Source of the DNA: Kordiimonas sediminis
Lineage (GTDB): Bacteria; Pseudomonadota; Alphaproteobacteria; Sphingomonadales; Kordiimonadaceae
Direction of reading: 5' to 3'
Assembly (NCBI RefSeq): GCF_014656395.1
Contig: NZ_BNCI01000001.1
Coordinates: 248,001 to 312,000, forward strand
DNA: 64,000 nt
The notes under the pieces were generated by a model. That model was not told where the DNA came from. It saw only the letters and a list, made by a program, of their open reading frames with translations, and ran no database searches. Position 1 is the first letter of the stretch, and each line of letters begins with the position of its first letter. A program made the position numbers and the translations under genes. This document shows positions 27,417 through 35,545 of this stretch, piece after piece.

Positions 27417-27533
27417 AGTTTCCCCCCTCACAGATAGTATTTGTATAGCCATGCTTTTTGAGGCATGACAATTCACTGTATTTCATGGCAGGGCAATTGT
27501 CACCTGTCTACGTTTCACCAGAAGGCAACAACT

Positions 27534-28898
27534 GTGCAGTGGACCAAAGAAGAAAACCTGTCGCCGCGCTGGCTGGCTGAAAGGCTAACGCGCCATTTCA
27601 GTGAACTGGTGCGTCTTGCTGCACCGGCCGTCATGATGCGTATCGGCATTGTCACCATTGGTATGGTCGACACGGCGCTGGTTGGGCACTATGCGACCAA
27701 GCATCTGGCATGGCTGAACCTTGCGAACCAGTCGGTGATTATGTTTGCGCTGGTTGTTGGTCTTGGTTTGATGTCCAGTATTCTGGTGTATGCGGCGAAT
27801 GCTTTCGGGGCTGACGACTTTGAAGAATGTGGCCGTGTCTGGCGCAGAAGCCTGCCATTCGCCATTTTGTTTGGTGTAGGGGCCATGATCATTGTCTGGC
27901 CAACCGAATTCTGGCTAACCCTGCTTGGCCAGCCCGAAGAAAATGTCCGCGAAGGGGGTAGGTTGATCCGCATCATGGCACTTGGCCTGCCCGGTCATAT
28001 GTTGTTCATTGCCTGCACCATGTTCCTTGAAGGGGTCAAAAGAACCGACATTGGTTTCTATGTCATGATCGGCGCCAATATCGTGAACCTCATTTTGGAC
28101 TATACCTTGATCTATGGTCATTTCGGTTTCACGGAAATGGGCGCGGCTGGTGCTGCATGGGCATCCACCGGCGTGCGCTGGTTTATGGCACTCGCTGCCA
28201 TGGCCTATGTCTGGTGGGCACCGAGTTTGAGACAATTCCATGTCAGAAATCCGCACGGACAGAAATGGCGCGATTGGAAAGACCAGCGCATGATGGGATA
28301 CGCGGCTGCTGTTTCCCTGGCGGCAGAAGTCCTTGCGTTTGGTGCACTGGCCGTTTTCGCGGGCTGGCTTGGCACCGTTACACTGGCCGGGCACGGTGTG
28401 GTGTATCAGGTGCTAGGGATACCGCTGATGATTGCAATCGGCATCGGTGTGGCAAGCAGTGTGCGTGTCGGCATCACCTTTTCCCGACGGGACCGCTGGG
28501 ATACCATTCTTGCTGCCATGTCCGGTACGGTCCTGAATCTGCTGATAGCAGGGCTTTTTGCGGTAATTATCTATCTGTTCATGGAACCCGTGCTGGGCAT
28601 TTTCACAGACGACGAACGGGTAATCGCCCTTCTTGTACCACTGGCAACCATTGTCACAATCGGCATGGTGTTTGACAGTGCCCAGATGGTTATCTCCAGC
28701 AGCCTGCGCGGCCTGCGGGAAACCTGGTGGCCTACGGCATTGCAGGCATTTTCCTTTGGTATTGTGATGCTACCGGTTTGCTATATTCTTGCCATTACCC
28801 TTGAATGGGGGATGACAGGACTAATGACAGGCATGCTGGTCGGAACGGCGGTATCCTGGGTATTACAAATGTGGCGTTTCTGGTGGCTTGTGCGCTAG
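27534..28898 (+). CDS. MATE-family multidrug efflux transporter
   Basis: 454 aa, about 12 membrane helices arranged as two six-helix halves. Family motifs include PAVMMRIGIVTIGMVDTALVG at the start of the first half, GHMLFIACTMFLEGVKRTDIGF, and VFDSAQMVISSSLRGLRETWW in the second half. It probably exports cationic compounds with Na+ or H+ antiport. The GTG at 27534 follows AGAAGGC and is preferred over upstream in-frame codons, which overlap the divergent OPT leader. Confidence 0.9.
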   Translation: MQWTKEENLSPRWLAERLTRHFSELVRLAAPAVMMRIGIVTIGMVDTALVGHYATKHLAWLNLANQSVIMFALVVGLGLMSSILVYAANAFGADDFEECGRVWRRSLPFAILFGVGAMIIVWPTEFWLTLLGQPEENVREGGRLIRIMALGLPGHMLFIACTMFLEGVKRTDIGFYVMIGANIVNLILDYTLIYGHFGFTEMGAAGAAWASTGVRWFMALAAMAYVWWAPSLRQFHVRNPHGQKWRDWKDQRMMGYAAAVSLAAEVLAFGALAVFAGWLGTVTLAGHGVVYQVLGIPLMIAIGIGVASSVRVGITFSRRDRWDTILAAMSGTVLNLLIAGLFAVIIYLFMEPVLGIFTDDERVIALLVPLATIVTIGMVFDSAQMVISSSLRGLRETWWPTALQAFSFGIVMLPVCYILAITLEWGMTGLMTGMLVGTAVSWVLQMWRFWWLVR

Positions 28899-29100
28899 CA
28901 ACTACAGGCACCTGCCCGCCTATCCTGCGTCCTACATTATAAACAGCGCGTCTTTTCCTTGCAGAAACCTTAACGTCTCTGGACAATTTTAGGCATCCTT
29001 TTGCCGCACTTTTACCTTTTTCCTGCAAAATCATTGTCAGTGGGTTTCACGCAGGTTCACGGGCATCGCCGCTTCGGCGTCGAAAATGCGGGAAAAGGAA

Positions 29101-29982
29101 ATGGGTAAGAAAAAACAGTCGCTATTGTACAGTGCGGGCATTGCTGCCCTGCTTTCAACCATCTGGTCGGTGGGAACTGCGCACGCAACCTCCCAGCCGA
29201 TTGATATTAGTGACCGAGTTGAAAGCGCCGTAGAGGCAGTGCAGGAAGGCCTCGAAATTCTTTGGCCTGAAGGCTTCCCCAAAGAGGATTTTTCATTCCG
29301 GCTAGGCATTGGCACAGGATTTACGCCTGATTATGTCGGCTCGGATAATTACCGCCTGCGTTTTCTGCCAATCCTGGAAGTTAAATATAAAGACGTTTGG
29401 CGTCTTAACGGCACCAAGCTTTCCTACACCGCTATCAGCCGAGGCCATTTTGAAGCCGGCCCCCTTATTAATTACCGGTTTGGCCGCAGCGAGAGCCAGA
29501 ATAAAGCCCTTCGCGGATTGGGTAACATCAGCGACACAGTCGAAGTGGGTGGTTTTATCCAGTACCGCACAAAAAAAATGTTGCTGAATGCTGACTTCCG
29601 GCAGGCACTGGGCGCAAGTCAAGGACAGACACTAAGACTAACAGTTGGCCACGGCATTTTGAAGAAAGGCCCCTTTTTCATGGGGGTCGGCGCACGTGCG
29701 AAAATCATGAATAAAAAAGGGATGCAGACCAATTTCGGCATTACACAACAACAATCAGACCAGTCTGAATACGGCTTCACTCCTTATGAGGCAAAAGCCG
29801 GTTTCTCCGAAGTCTCCGGAAACGTGGTCGCAGGCTATAGACTGAATGAAAATGCCCGGATCGTCAGCCTTTTATCAGTCGGCAGATTACTGAACGGGGC
29901 GAAAAACTCCCCGCTTGTAACATCGGGAACCGGGTCCAAATATCAGATCATTGCCGGGACAGCTATTACCTTCTCTTTCTAG
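29101..29982 (+). CDS. MipA/OmpV family outer-membrane protein
   Basis: 293 aa. A signal peptide (about residues 1-29, AGIAALLSTIWSVGTAHA) precedes a predicted beta-barrel of alternating amphipathic strands ending in the aromatic C-terminal TAITFSF, typical for BAM-assembled proteins. The early motif GTGFTPDYVGSDNYRLRFLP is characteristic of MipA/OmpV. Members serve as scaffold or surface proteins of poorly defined role. The ATG at 29101 directly follows AAAAGGAA; an ATG 15 bases earlier is less likely. Confidence 0.88.
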   Translation: MGKKKQSLLYSAGIAALLSTIWSVGTAHATSQPIDISDRVESAVEAVQEGLEILWPEGFPKEDFSFRLGIGTGFTPDYVGSDNYRLRFLPILEVKYKDVWRLNGTKLSYTAISRGHFEAGPLINYRFGRSESQNKALRGLGNISDTVEVGGFIQYRTKKMLLNADFRQALGASQGQTLRLTVGHGILKKGPFFMGVGARAKIMNKKGMQTNFGITQQQSDQSEYGFTPYEAKAGFSEVSGNVVAGYRLNENARIVSLLSVGRLLNGAKNSPLVTSGTGSKYQIIAGTAITFSF

Positions 29983-29989
29983 ATAGTCA

Positions 29990-30015
29990 AAAGCACCGCA
30001 AACATGCAGTGCTTT
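29990..30015. terminator. Possible bidirectional terminator hairpin
   Basis: AAAGCAC (29990-29996) and GTGCTTT (30009-30015) form a seven-pair stem between the convergent MipA/OmpV and nitroreductase-like genes. The A/T ends supply short U-tracts in either direction. The stem is modest. Confidence 0.45.
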
Positions 30016-30048
30016 CATACCTATGAGTGCTGCCCAGCCCCTGTTTCA

Positions 30049-30720
30049 TCAGAGCCAGGAGGATATTTCATCCAATGACTTTTTGGAAATAGGCGGTACC
30101 TTACAATTGTCAGCAGGCCGCCCCGTGACAATTAGCATGGTTGCTTTTTCATTTTTCGGACGCCCACAAATCTCACCAAGGAAATTCATCGGAGACGGCG
30201 TATGCGTAAGCGTAGCCAACCCTGCCTGATGCAAGCTGGCAAGAAGGAAACCACAAGCAATACCAACGCTTTCCGGCACATAATAATTATTGGTGCGGGA
30301 GCCATCATCCTCAGAAACACCGTACTGCTCGCGGAAAACCACGATCAGCCACGGGGCAATTTCGAGGAAAGGTTTATTGGCATCTGTCTCAAAAACCTCC
30401 AGATCCTTCAACCATGTCTCTGACGCACGACCACCGTAGAAAGCACGTTCTTCCTCCTCCGCCGCCTCGCGAATTTTCGACTTCATATCGGCGGACGATA
30501 TCGCCGCAAAATGCCAAGGCTGTTTATTTGCACCTGAAGGTGCCCGTCCTGCGGTCAGGATAGCTTGTTCAATCACTTCCCGGCTAACAGGTGCATCAGA
30601 AAAATCGCGGACCGTACGACGACGTTTCATTGTTTCAAAAAAATCATGCGCACGACGCGCCATGTCTTCATCTGAAACCATCTCAAAGCCCTCTAGCGGC
30701 ACGAAATTAGAAGTATTCAT
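30049..30720 (-). CDS. Iodotyrosine-deiodinase-like flavoprotein (nitroreductase superfamily)
   Basis: 223-aa FMN enzyme. RRRTVRDFSDAPV and APSGANKQPWHF are the FMN-binding segments. Unlike generic nitroreductases it matches the iodotyrosine deiodinase (IYD) group: E91, Y95 and K116 occupy the spacing (Glu, +4 Tyr, +21 Lys) of the human residues E157, Y161 and K182 that clamp the zwitterion of halotyrosine. The IREAAEEEERAFY lid, ESVGIACGFLLASLHQAGL and the C-terminal VPPISKKSLDEI also follow IYD. Reductive dehalogenation of halotyrosines is thus a supported inference. The ATG at 30720 has the Shine-Dalgarno GGAGGGGGGA. Confidence 0.87.
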   Translation of the reverse strand: MNTSNFVPLEGFEMVSDEDMARRAHDFFETMKRRRTVRDFSDAPVSREVIEQAILTAGRAPSGANKQPWHFAAISSADMKSKIREAAEEEERAFYGGRASETWLKDLEVFETDANKPFLEIAPWLIVVFREQYGVSEDDGSRTNNYYVPESVGIACGFLLASLHQAGLATLTHTPSPMNFLGEICGRPKNEKATMLIVTGRPADNCKVPPISKKSLDEISSWL

Positions 30721-30781
30721 TCCCCCCTCCTTCCAGTACAAAGGAATTAAAGGCGGTCAGAAAACAGGAAAACACGAAAGG

Positions 30782-32578
30782 ATGCAACAGGAAATGCGAA
30801 GATGGCTTCTTCAATTTTTACTGATATGCACCGGCGTCTTTTCCCTGCTGTTGACCTCGGCACATTTGATTACGCCCATGGCCCACGCACAATCAGTCGC
30901 CATTGACCCGATTGAAGCCCGACAAGCATTCAGTAGTATTCCAACCAGCAGCGTGTCCACGCAATCCGCTATTATCCTGATTAACGGTCAGTCGATAACC
31001 CCCCTGACACCACAAGACGAAGCCCATCCCGTCCCCATGGGGCACACTGGGCATCTGGTCTGGTCAATGATTGCACTGCGCCTTGCGGATGAAGGCATTC
31101 TGGACCTTGACGCACGCGTATCGACCCACGCCCCTGACCTGATAGCGGATGACCCTTTTGAGGTACCGGAACAGATCAAACATCTGCTCCTGTCTAATGC
31201 TGGCTTTGTTGTACCTGACTGGTACCGGGAAAACGGTCCTGCTCCCAGCCAAGACAAACCACACGTCTATATGACGAAGGCCCGTTCAGCGGGGCACATA
31301 CCGTATGACGACCCTGCTGGCCGCGCACTGTTGGCCTATATACTATCCAACATTACCGGCAAATCCCCTCAGGACCTGATACAGGCAGAGCTGCTTGCAC
31401 CGCTTGGTCTGGGGCCAGATGCGGTTCGGATAGACGGAGCAAACTACCCTGCCTTTCTCGCCCCTGCGGTTGGCCTGTACACCACAGAAGATGGTCTGGG
31501 CGCGCTTGCAACTGTCCTTGCAACGAACCGACTTCAAAATGGTAGCCGCTATCTGTCACGCGACCTATTTAAGACATTCATCACCACCCCGCAGTGGTTC
31601 ATGCACCCAATGGGACGCCGCCAGACGTTTGCCGGGCAGCTTGAAACCATCAAAGGACATCCCGCTTTGCTGGTTGGTGATACTACTCATTGCCGCGGTC
31701 CCCTGATTTACGCGGCACCGAATGATGGCATAGGTTTTGTTTTCATCCCGTCCCGGCAAACCCAACAGCCGGCTATCTGCAACAACAATCAGTATAAAAA
31801 CGAGGCTCGGAAATTGCTGGATTCCGTCTTTCCGGGTGCCACACAAAAAGACGGACAAAATGATGCAAACAAAATCACAAGCATCAGTCGCCTGTCTGGC
31901 ATCTATGTTCGGGATGACAGCCCTTCACTGTGGCTGGGACAAAAATATCAGGCCGTCGCCAACACCGCCCTTGAAATAAAGATGCTTGGAGATGGCAGTC
32001 TTGAAGTGACAAGGCAAGGTCAGGAAGCCAAACGGTATTTTACGCAGGCACCGCTCTATTTCACATCAGAAGATGGCCAGACACTGATATTCAGTGTGCG
32101 TTTCTCAAACGGGTACATAGAACTCGACGGGCACATCTACCGCTATGCGGGTTTTCTTGGAAATACCCGTACACTGGTCAAACCAGCAGCCTGGATGCTG
32201 CTGCTTTTGTTAACCGCAGGAGTGTATGCCTTCTCACAAGATGGGCGCAGCTGGCGGTCACTTGGACGCTTTGGCCCCATTGGTGCTGTTTGCATTTCAA
32301 CAGGCGTCTATCTGGAAGCAACATATCTGCCGCATATTCTGTATGAAACAAACGCAGACTATCTGATCATCCTCTGGCGTATCATGCTGAATGTGGGGAT
32401 TATGCTAACATTGTCCGTGGCCTTTTTTGCACTGTCACTGACAAGACGGACCCCAAGCGCCCAAGGCGTGCTAAGACATCTGGTACCGCTACACTTGATT
32501 CTCCTGTGCGCTGCCGCCTTTTATACCGTCTATTTGACCATTGCCTGGGGACTGGCTGGCGAAATCCGCCCTTACTAA
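30782..32578 (+). CDS. Membrane-anchored beta-lactamase-fold protein lacking catalytic SxxK
   Basis: 598 aa: signal peptide (core LLQFLLICTGVFSLLLTSAHL), a CubicO/class C beta-lactamase-like domain (about residues 45-340), a middle beta-rich domain and four C-terminal membrane helices (about 470-595). The helix that should start SxxK reads HTGHLVWSMIALRLADEG: alignment to the invariant ...EGxLxLDA places H88 and H91 at the serine and lysine positions. The YxN motif is replaced by YDD. It is therefore probably a non-enzymatic or differently acting homologue. The frame begins earlier, overlapping the divergent deiodinase-like gene; the ATG at 30782, just before the signal peptide, is favoured, with 30794 also possible. 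Confidence 0.75.
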   Translation: MQQEMRRWLLQFLLICTGVFSLLLTSAHLITPMAHAQSVAIDPIEARQAFSSIPTSSVSTQSAIILINGQSITPLTPQDEAHPVPMGHTGHLVWSMIALRLADEGILDLDARVSTHAPDLIADDPFEVPEQIKHLLLSNAGFVVPDWYRENGPAPSQDKPHVYMTKARSAGHIPYDDPAGRALLAYILSNITGKSPQDLIQAELLAPLGLGPDAVRIDGANYPAFLAPAVGLYTTEDGLGALATVLATNRLQNGSRYLSRDLFKTFITTPQWFMHPMGRRQTFAGQLETIKGHPALLVGDTTHCRGPLIYAAPNDGIGFVFIPSRQTQQPAICNNNQYKNEARKLLDSVFPGATQKDGQNDANKITSISRLSGIYVRDDSPSLWLGQKYQAVANTALEIKMLGDGSLEVTRQGQEAKRYFTQAPLYFTSEDGQTLIFSVRFSNGYIELDGHIYRYAGFLGNTRTLVKPAAWMLLLLLTAGVYAFSQDGRSWRSLGRFGPIGAVCISTGVYLEATYLPHILYETNADYLIILWRIMLNVGIMLTLSVAFFALSLTRRTPSAQGVLRHLVPLHLILLCAAAFYTVYLTIAWGLAGEIRPY

Positions 32579-32793
32579 TAAGGGAACTAGCTGCAATCGG
32601 ACCTGATTGTGCATTTAAGTCTTGTCTGCACCTGAACGCCACATTATGGTCCGCGCCATGACATATTTGCATGCAAATACACTGTTGACAGCTTGTCGAA
32701 TGTGGACGGGTCGAATGATCCGCCCGGTTCTCAATGGGGACCGGGGCACTTTTTCACACCCGCACGACATTCTGAAAACAGGAACTATGCATC

Positions 32794-33063
32794 ATGGGCA
32801 GACAAGCCTTTCGTTATAATCACTTCATTCTTCTTGCCGAGGATAAACCCGGCACTTTAATTTCTGTGTTAAACCGTTTTGAAGCCACATGCAGCCAGTT
32901 GGTTTCCATCACGGCCAAACATGTTGCCGGTACGGACAGTCTTGCCATCCGTATCATTGATGACAAGCTGGACGACCTGGAGGCCAGATCAATTGTCAGT
33001 ACGCTGAAAAGTGACAATGGTATCCGGTCCGCAGAACTGGAACAGGTCATAAAAGCTGCATAG
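32794..33063 (+). CDS. Small ACT-domain-like protein
   Basis: 89 aa. The pattern AEDKPGTLISVLNRFEA followed by two strands (LVSITAKHV, TDSLAIRIID) and a helix resembles a single ACT domain, a small-ligand (often amino-acid) binding module. No other domain is attached. An AGGA site precedes the ATG. It lies ten bases upstream of the DNA glycosylase gene and is probably cotranscribed with it. The preceding 215 bases (32579-32793) show no gene. Confidence 0.65.
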   Translation: MGRQAFRYNHFILLAEDKPGTLISVLNRFEATCSQLVSITAKHVAGTDSLAIRIIDDKLDDLEARSIVSTLKSDNGIRSAELEQVIKAA

Positions 33064-33073
33064 GAGACAGGGC

Positions 33074-33703
33074 ATGATCGATTTTTCATTAACATCCGAG
33101 GCCATCAAATCCCGTCTTGATGCGATTGCCGAAAATGACAAGCACATTCGGGCGGCCCTCGACCATGCTGGCTATCCTGTAGAAAGAAGAACCGACCACA
33201 GCTTTACGGCGCTACTGCGTATCATCGTCGGACAGCAACTGTCCGTCAAAGCAGCCGCCTCAATTTTTGACCGTGTCGCCACGCTTATGGAAGGCGACCC
33301 GGCACCAGACAAAATACCGGCCCTAAGTGACGAAACACTTCGCGGCGCGGGGCTTTCTTTTCAGAAGATTCGCTACGTTAGGTCCCTTGCCGAGGCGGTT
33401 GACGGTGGCCCGCTTGATCTGAAAGCTTTGCCACATATGGCGGACGAAGAGGCCATTGATGCGATCACAAGCGTCAAGGGGCTGGGCCGGTGGAGTGCAC
33501 AAATGTATTTGATGTTCGCCTTGGGCCGCGAAGACATATGGCCGGTGGACGATCTGGCGGTACGGGTTGGTGCCGGACGCATTATCGGGCTGGAAGACAG
33601 GCCAAGCGCCAAAGAACTGGACCTGATAGGCGAAAAATGGCGACCACACCGAAGCGTGATCGCCTTATTGTCATGGCATTATTATTCTAATGCCCCGCTG
33701 TAA
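33074..33703 (+). CDS. DNA-3-methyladenine glycosylase II (AlkA-like HhH-GPD)
   Basis: Base-excision repair enzyme that removes alkylated purines, 209 aa. LLRIIVGQQLSVKAA is the typical first core helix. The helix-hairpin-helix is VKGLGRWSAQMYLMFALG, and the catalytic Asp follows in DIWPVDDLAVRVG. It lacks the N-terminal beta domain of E. coli AlkA (282 aa), like the shorter AlkA/Mag1 group. The ribosome-binding site AGGAGAC precedes the ATG. No Ada gene is near. Confidence 0.92.
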   Translation: MIDFSLTSEAIKSRLDAIAENDKHIRAALDHAGYPVERRTDHSFTALLRIIVGQQLSVKAAASIFDRVATLMEGDPAPDKIPALSDETLRGAGLSFQKIRYVRSLAEAVDGGPLDLKALPHMADEEAIDAITSVKGLGRWSAQMYLMFALGREDIWPVDDLAVRVGAGRIIGLEDRPSAKELDLIGEKWRPHRSVIALLSWHYYSNAPL

Positions 33704-33712
33704 TACTGCGGC

Positions 33713-34342
33713 TTAGAAGCGGCGGCCGAAACCTACACCGATAATCCATGGGTTGATGTCAACGTCAGCGTTAATGGCGCCGTTATTGATTGATACATCA
33801 GTTCCCAACCACAGTTTCTTCACATCAGCGTTGAAGAACCATTTGTCATTGATTTCAATGTCTGCACCAGCCTGCAGAGAGAAACCAAAGCTGTTGTCAT
33901 AATCGATCTGAGTTACAACATCACCAGTAGCGTCCTGATCGTAGAACATAGTGTAGTTGATACCAGCACCGAAGTATGGGCTGAACTTTTCACCAGCCAT
34001 TGGGTGGTACTGGAAATTCAGCGTTGGTGGCAGCAGACGAACAGAACCAAGTGGCACGTCGCCTGCAGCAGTGTCGATAGCAACAGGGCTATGCTTGGTA
34101 GTCGCAAGGATCAGCTCAACTGCAACTTTATCAGTTAGGAAATAGCTGATGTCCAGTTCAGGAACAGTCGCAGTATCAATAGACGCATCGCCACCGATCG
34201 CAGAAATTTCTGCACTTTCGCTAGGTGCTACATGGATCGCACGAAGACGCACGAGCCAATCACCAGCATCGGCCTGAACAGACGGCGCAGCCATGCCAGC
34301 AGCCAGCGCAACAAGCGAGATTGATTTAAGAAGTTTGTGCAT
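33713..34342 (-). CDS. ompW: OmpW-family outer-membrane porin
   Basis: 209 aa with a signal peptide (SISLVALAAGMAAPSVQA) and the eight-stranded barrel pattern of OmpW: WLVRLRAIHVAPSE, ELDISYFLTDKVAVELI, LPPTLNFQYHP, FSPYFGAGINYTMFY, and the aromatic C-terminus VGFGRRF. OmpW barrels provide a hydrophobic channel for small apolar compounds. The ATG at 34342 follows GGGAGGC; upstream in-frame codons would overlap the divergent phosphatase-like gene. Confidence 0.92.
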   Translation of the reverse strand: MHKLLKSISLVALAAGMAAPSVQADAGDWLVRLRAIHVAPSESAEISAIGGDASIDTATVPELDISYFLTDKVAVELILATTKHSPVAIDTAAGDVPLGSVRLLPPTLNFQYHPMAGEKFSPYFGAGINYTMFYDQDATGDVVTQIDYDNSFGFSLQAGADIEINDKWFFNADVKKLWLGTDVSINNGAINADVDINPWIIGVGFGRRF

Positions 34343-34492
34343 AAATGCCTCCCAAAGTTTAAGCGCAACATATGTTGCCGTTTCTTTCTGACACCCTAAT
34401 GCCAAAAAAGTTGCTGAATTAGTTTGAGATGCGTCAACATTTAATGCGATATTCGGTCGCACGGTAAAAATAATTGTTTTTTTGAGGGTCCA

Positions 34493-34933
34493 ATGAGCCA
34501 ATTCCGCAAGGTTACTGACACTATCTCTGTTTCACCCCAACTTGGGCCGGCTGATGTCCAACATGCAGCAGAGCTGGGTTTTAAGACAATCATCTGTAAT
34601 CGCCCGGACGGCGAGGAGGCCGGACAACCGGATTCTGCCACTATCGCAAAAGCTGCCGCAGAGGCGGGCCTTGCCTGGCACTATGTGCCAATGGCTGGTG
34701 GCAATCTGACCCCTGATCTGATTTCAGAAACAGCGAATATTCTGGCATCAGCAGAAACGCCAATCCTTGCCTACTGCCGCAGCGGCACCCGGTCCTGTAA
34801 TCTTTGGGCGATGGGATCAGCGGTGAACGGTACGGGCAACCCCGAAGAACTCGTCGCTATGGGCGGCGCTGCCGGTTACGATCTGAGCGGCATTCAGGGG
34901 CTTTTGGCGCAACTGCAGAACTCTGGCCAATAA
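34493..34933 (+). CDS. TIGR01244/DUF442-type phosphatase-like protein
   Basis: 146-aa protein of the dual-specificity-phosphatase-like group often found fused to or near Blh-type sulfur dioxygenases. The family start FRKVTDTISVSPQLGPADV, IICNRPDGEE and the CX5R loop AYCRSGTRSCNLW are present, with the catalytic Cys intact. Phosphatase or sulfur-transfer activity is possible; no sulfur dioxygenase gene is adjacent. The ATG follows GAGGGT. Divergent from ompW, convergent with the GNAT gene. Confidence 0.85.
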   Translation: MSQFRKVTDTISVSPQLGPADVQHAAELGFKTIICNRPDGEEAGQPDSATIAKAAAEAGLAWHYVPMAGGNLTPDLISETANILASAETPILAYCRSGTRSCNLWAMGSAVNGTGNPEELVAMGGAAGYDLSGIQGLLAQLQNSGQ

Positions 34934-34960
34934 CACCCCCTGTATCTGGGAAGCGCGGGA

Positions 34961-35545
34961 TCAATCCCGCGCCGGATCTGCCATTTCAAGATACCAAACA
35001 TCGGCACCGTTCTCTTTATAGATATAGCGAACGTCCAGTCCTGTTTTCTCTAACACGCGTCGGCTGCCGGTATTGCCCACCGCAACAGACGCCATAATAT
35101 GCTGACGCGGGAACCCCATCAGTGGCGGACAGTACTGCGCCACCGCACGCGTTGCCTCGGTCGCGACGCCCTGCCCCCAAACTTCTGTAAGGAACCAGTA
35201 GCCTATTTCCATACCCGTCCCGTCTTCAAGCGGCCGCATGATCTCTAAGCCGATCATCTCGGATGACTGGTCCGCGTCCGGGTTTTTCCAGAAAACTGCA
35301 AAGAAAAACTTAAAACGCTCTCCTTTTGCAAAGTCTGCCTCTATCTCGCGGAACAGTTCGTCTTTATCGGTTGCGACATCCACAGGTATAAACCGCATTA
35401 CCTCTGGTGAAGACCGCATACGCCAGAATGCTTCTTTGTCATCAAACGAGATTGGCTGCAGGCGCAGCCGCTCCGTCTCAAATGCCTCGGAAGGCAGTGT
35501 CATATCGCTGCGACTGTAGGTACCTGCTGGTGCTGGACCATTCAT
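34961..35545 (-). CDS. GNAT-family N-acetyltransferase (RimJ/RimL-like)
   Basis: 194 aa. The pattern ETERLRLQPISFDDKEAFWRM, then EIGYWFLTEVWGQGVATEATRAV (acetyl-CoA site) and NTGSRRVLEKTGLDVRY, matches the Acetyltransf_3 group that modifies N-terminal or small-molecule amines. Its ATG shares bases with the oligopeptidase B stop (ATGA), so translation is coupled. An internal ATG at 35503 is an alternative. The substrate is unknown. Confidence 0.85.
   Translation of the reverse strand: MNGPAPAGTYSRSDMTLPSEAFETERLRLQPISFDDKEAFWRMRSSPEVMRFIPVDVATDKDELFREIEADFAKGERFKFFFAVFWKNPDADQSSEMIGLEIMRPLEDGTGMEIGYWFLTEVWGQGVATEATRAVAQYCPPLMGFPRQHIMASVAVGNTGSRRVLEKTGLDVRYIYKENGADVWYLEMADPARD

Noticed and set aside
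30049-30720. Annotation as a generic nitroreductase only
   Set aside because: The Glu/Tyr/Lys clamp spacing and lid sequence specifically match the iodotyrosine-deiodinase group, so the more precise call is given.
32685-32716. Perfect TTGACA upstream of the ACT-like gene as a promoter
   Set aside because: No -10 element lies within 16-19 bases; the best candidate (TCGAAT) is 20 bases away.
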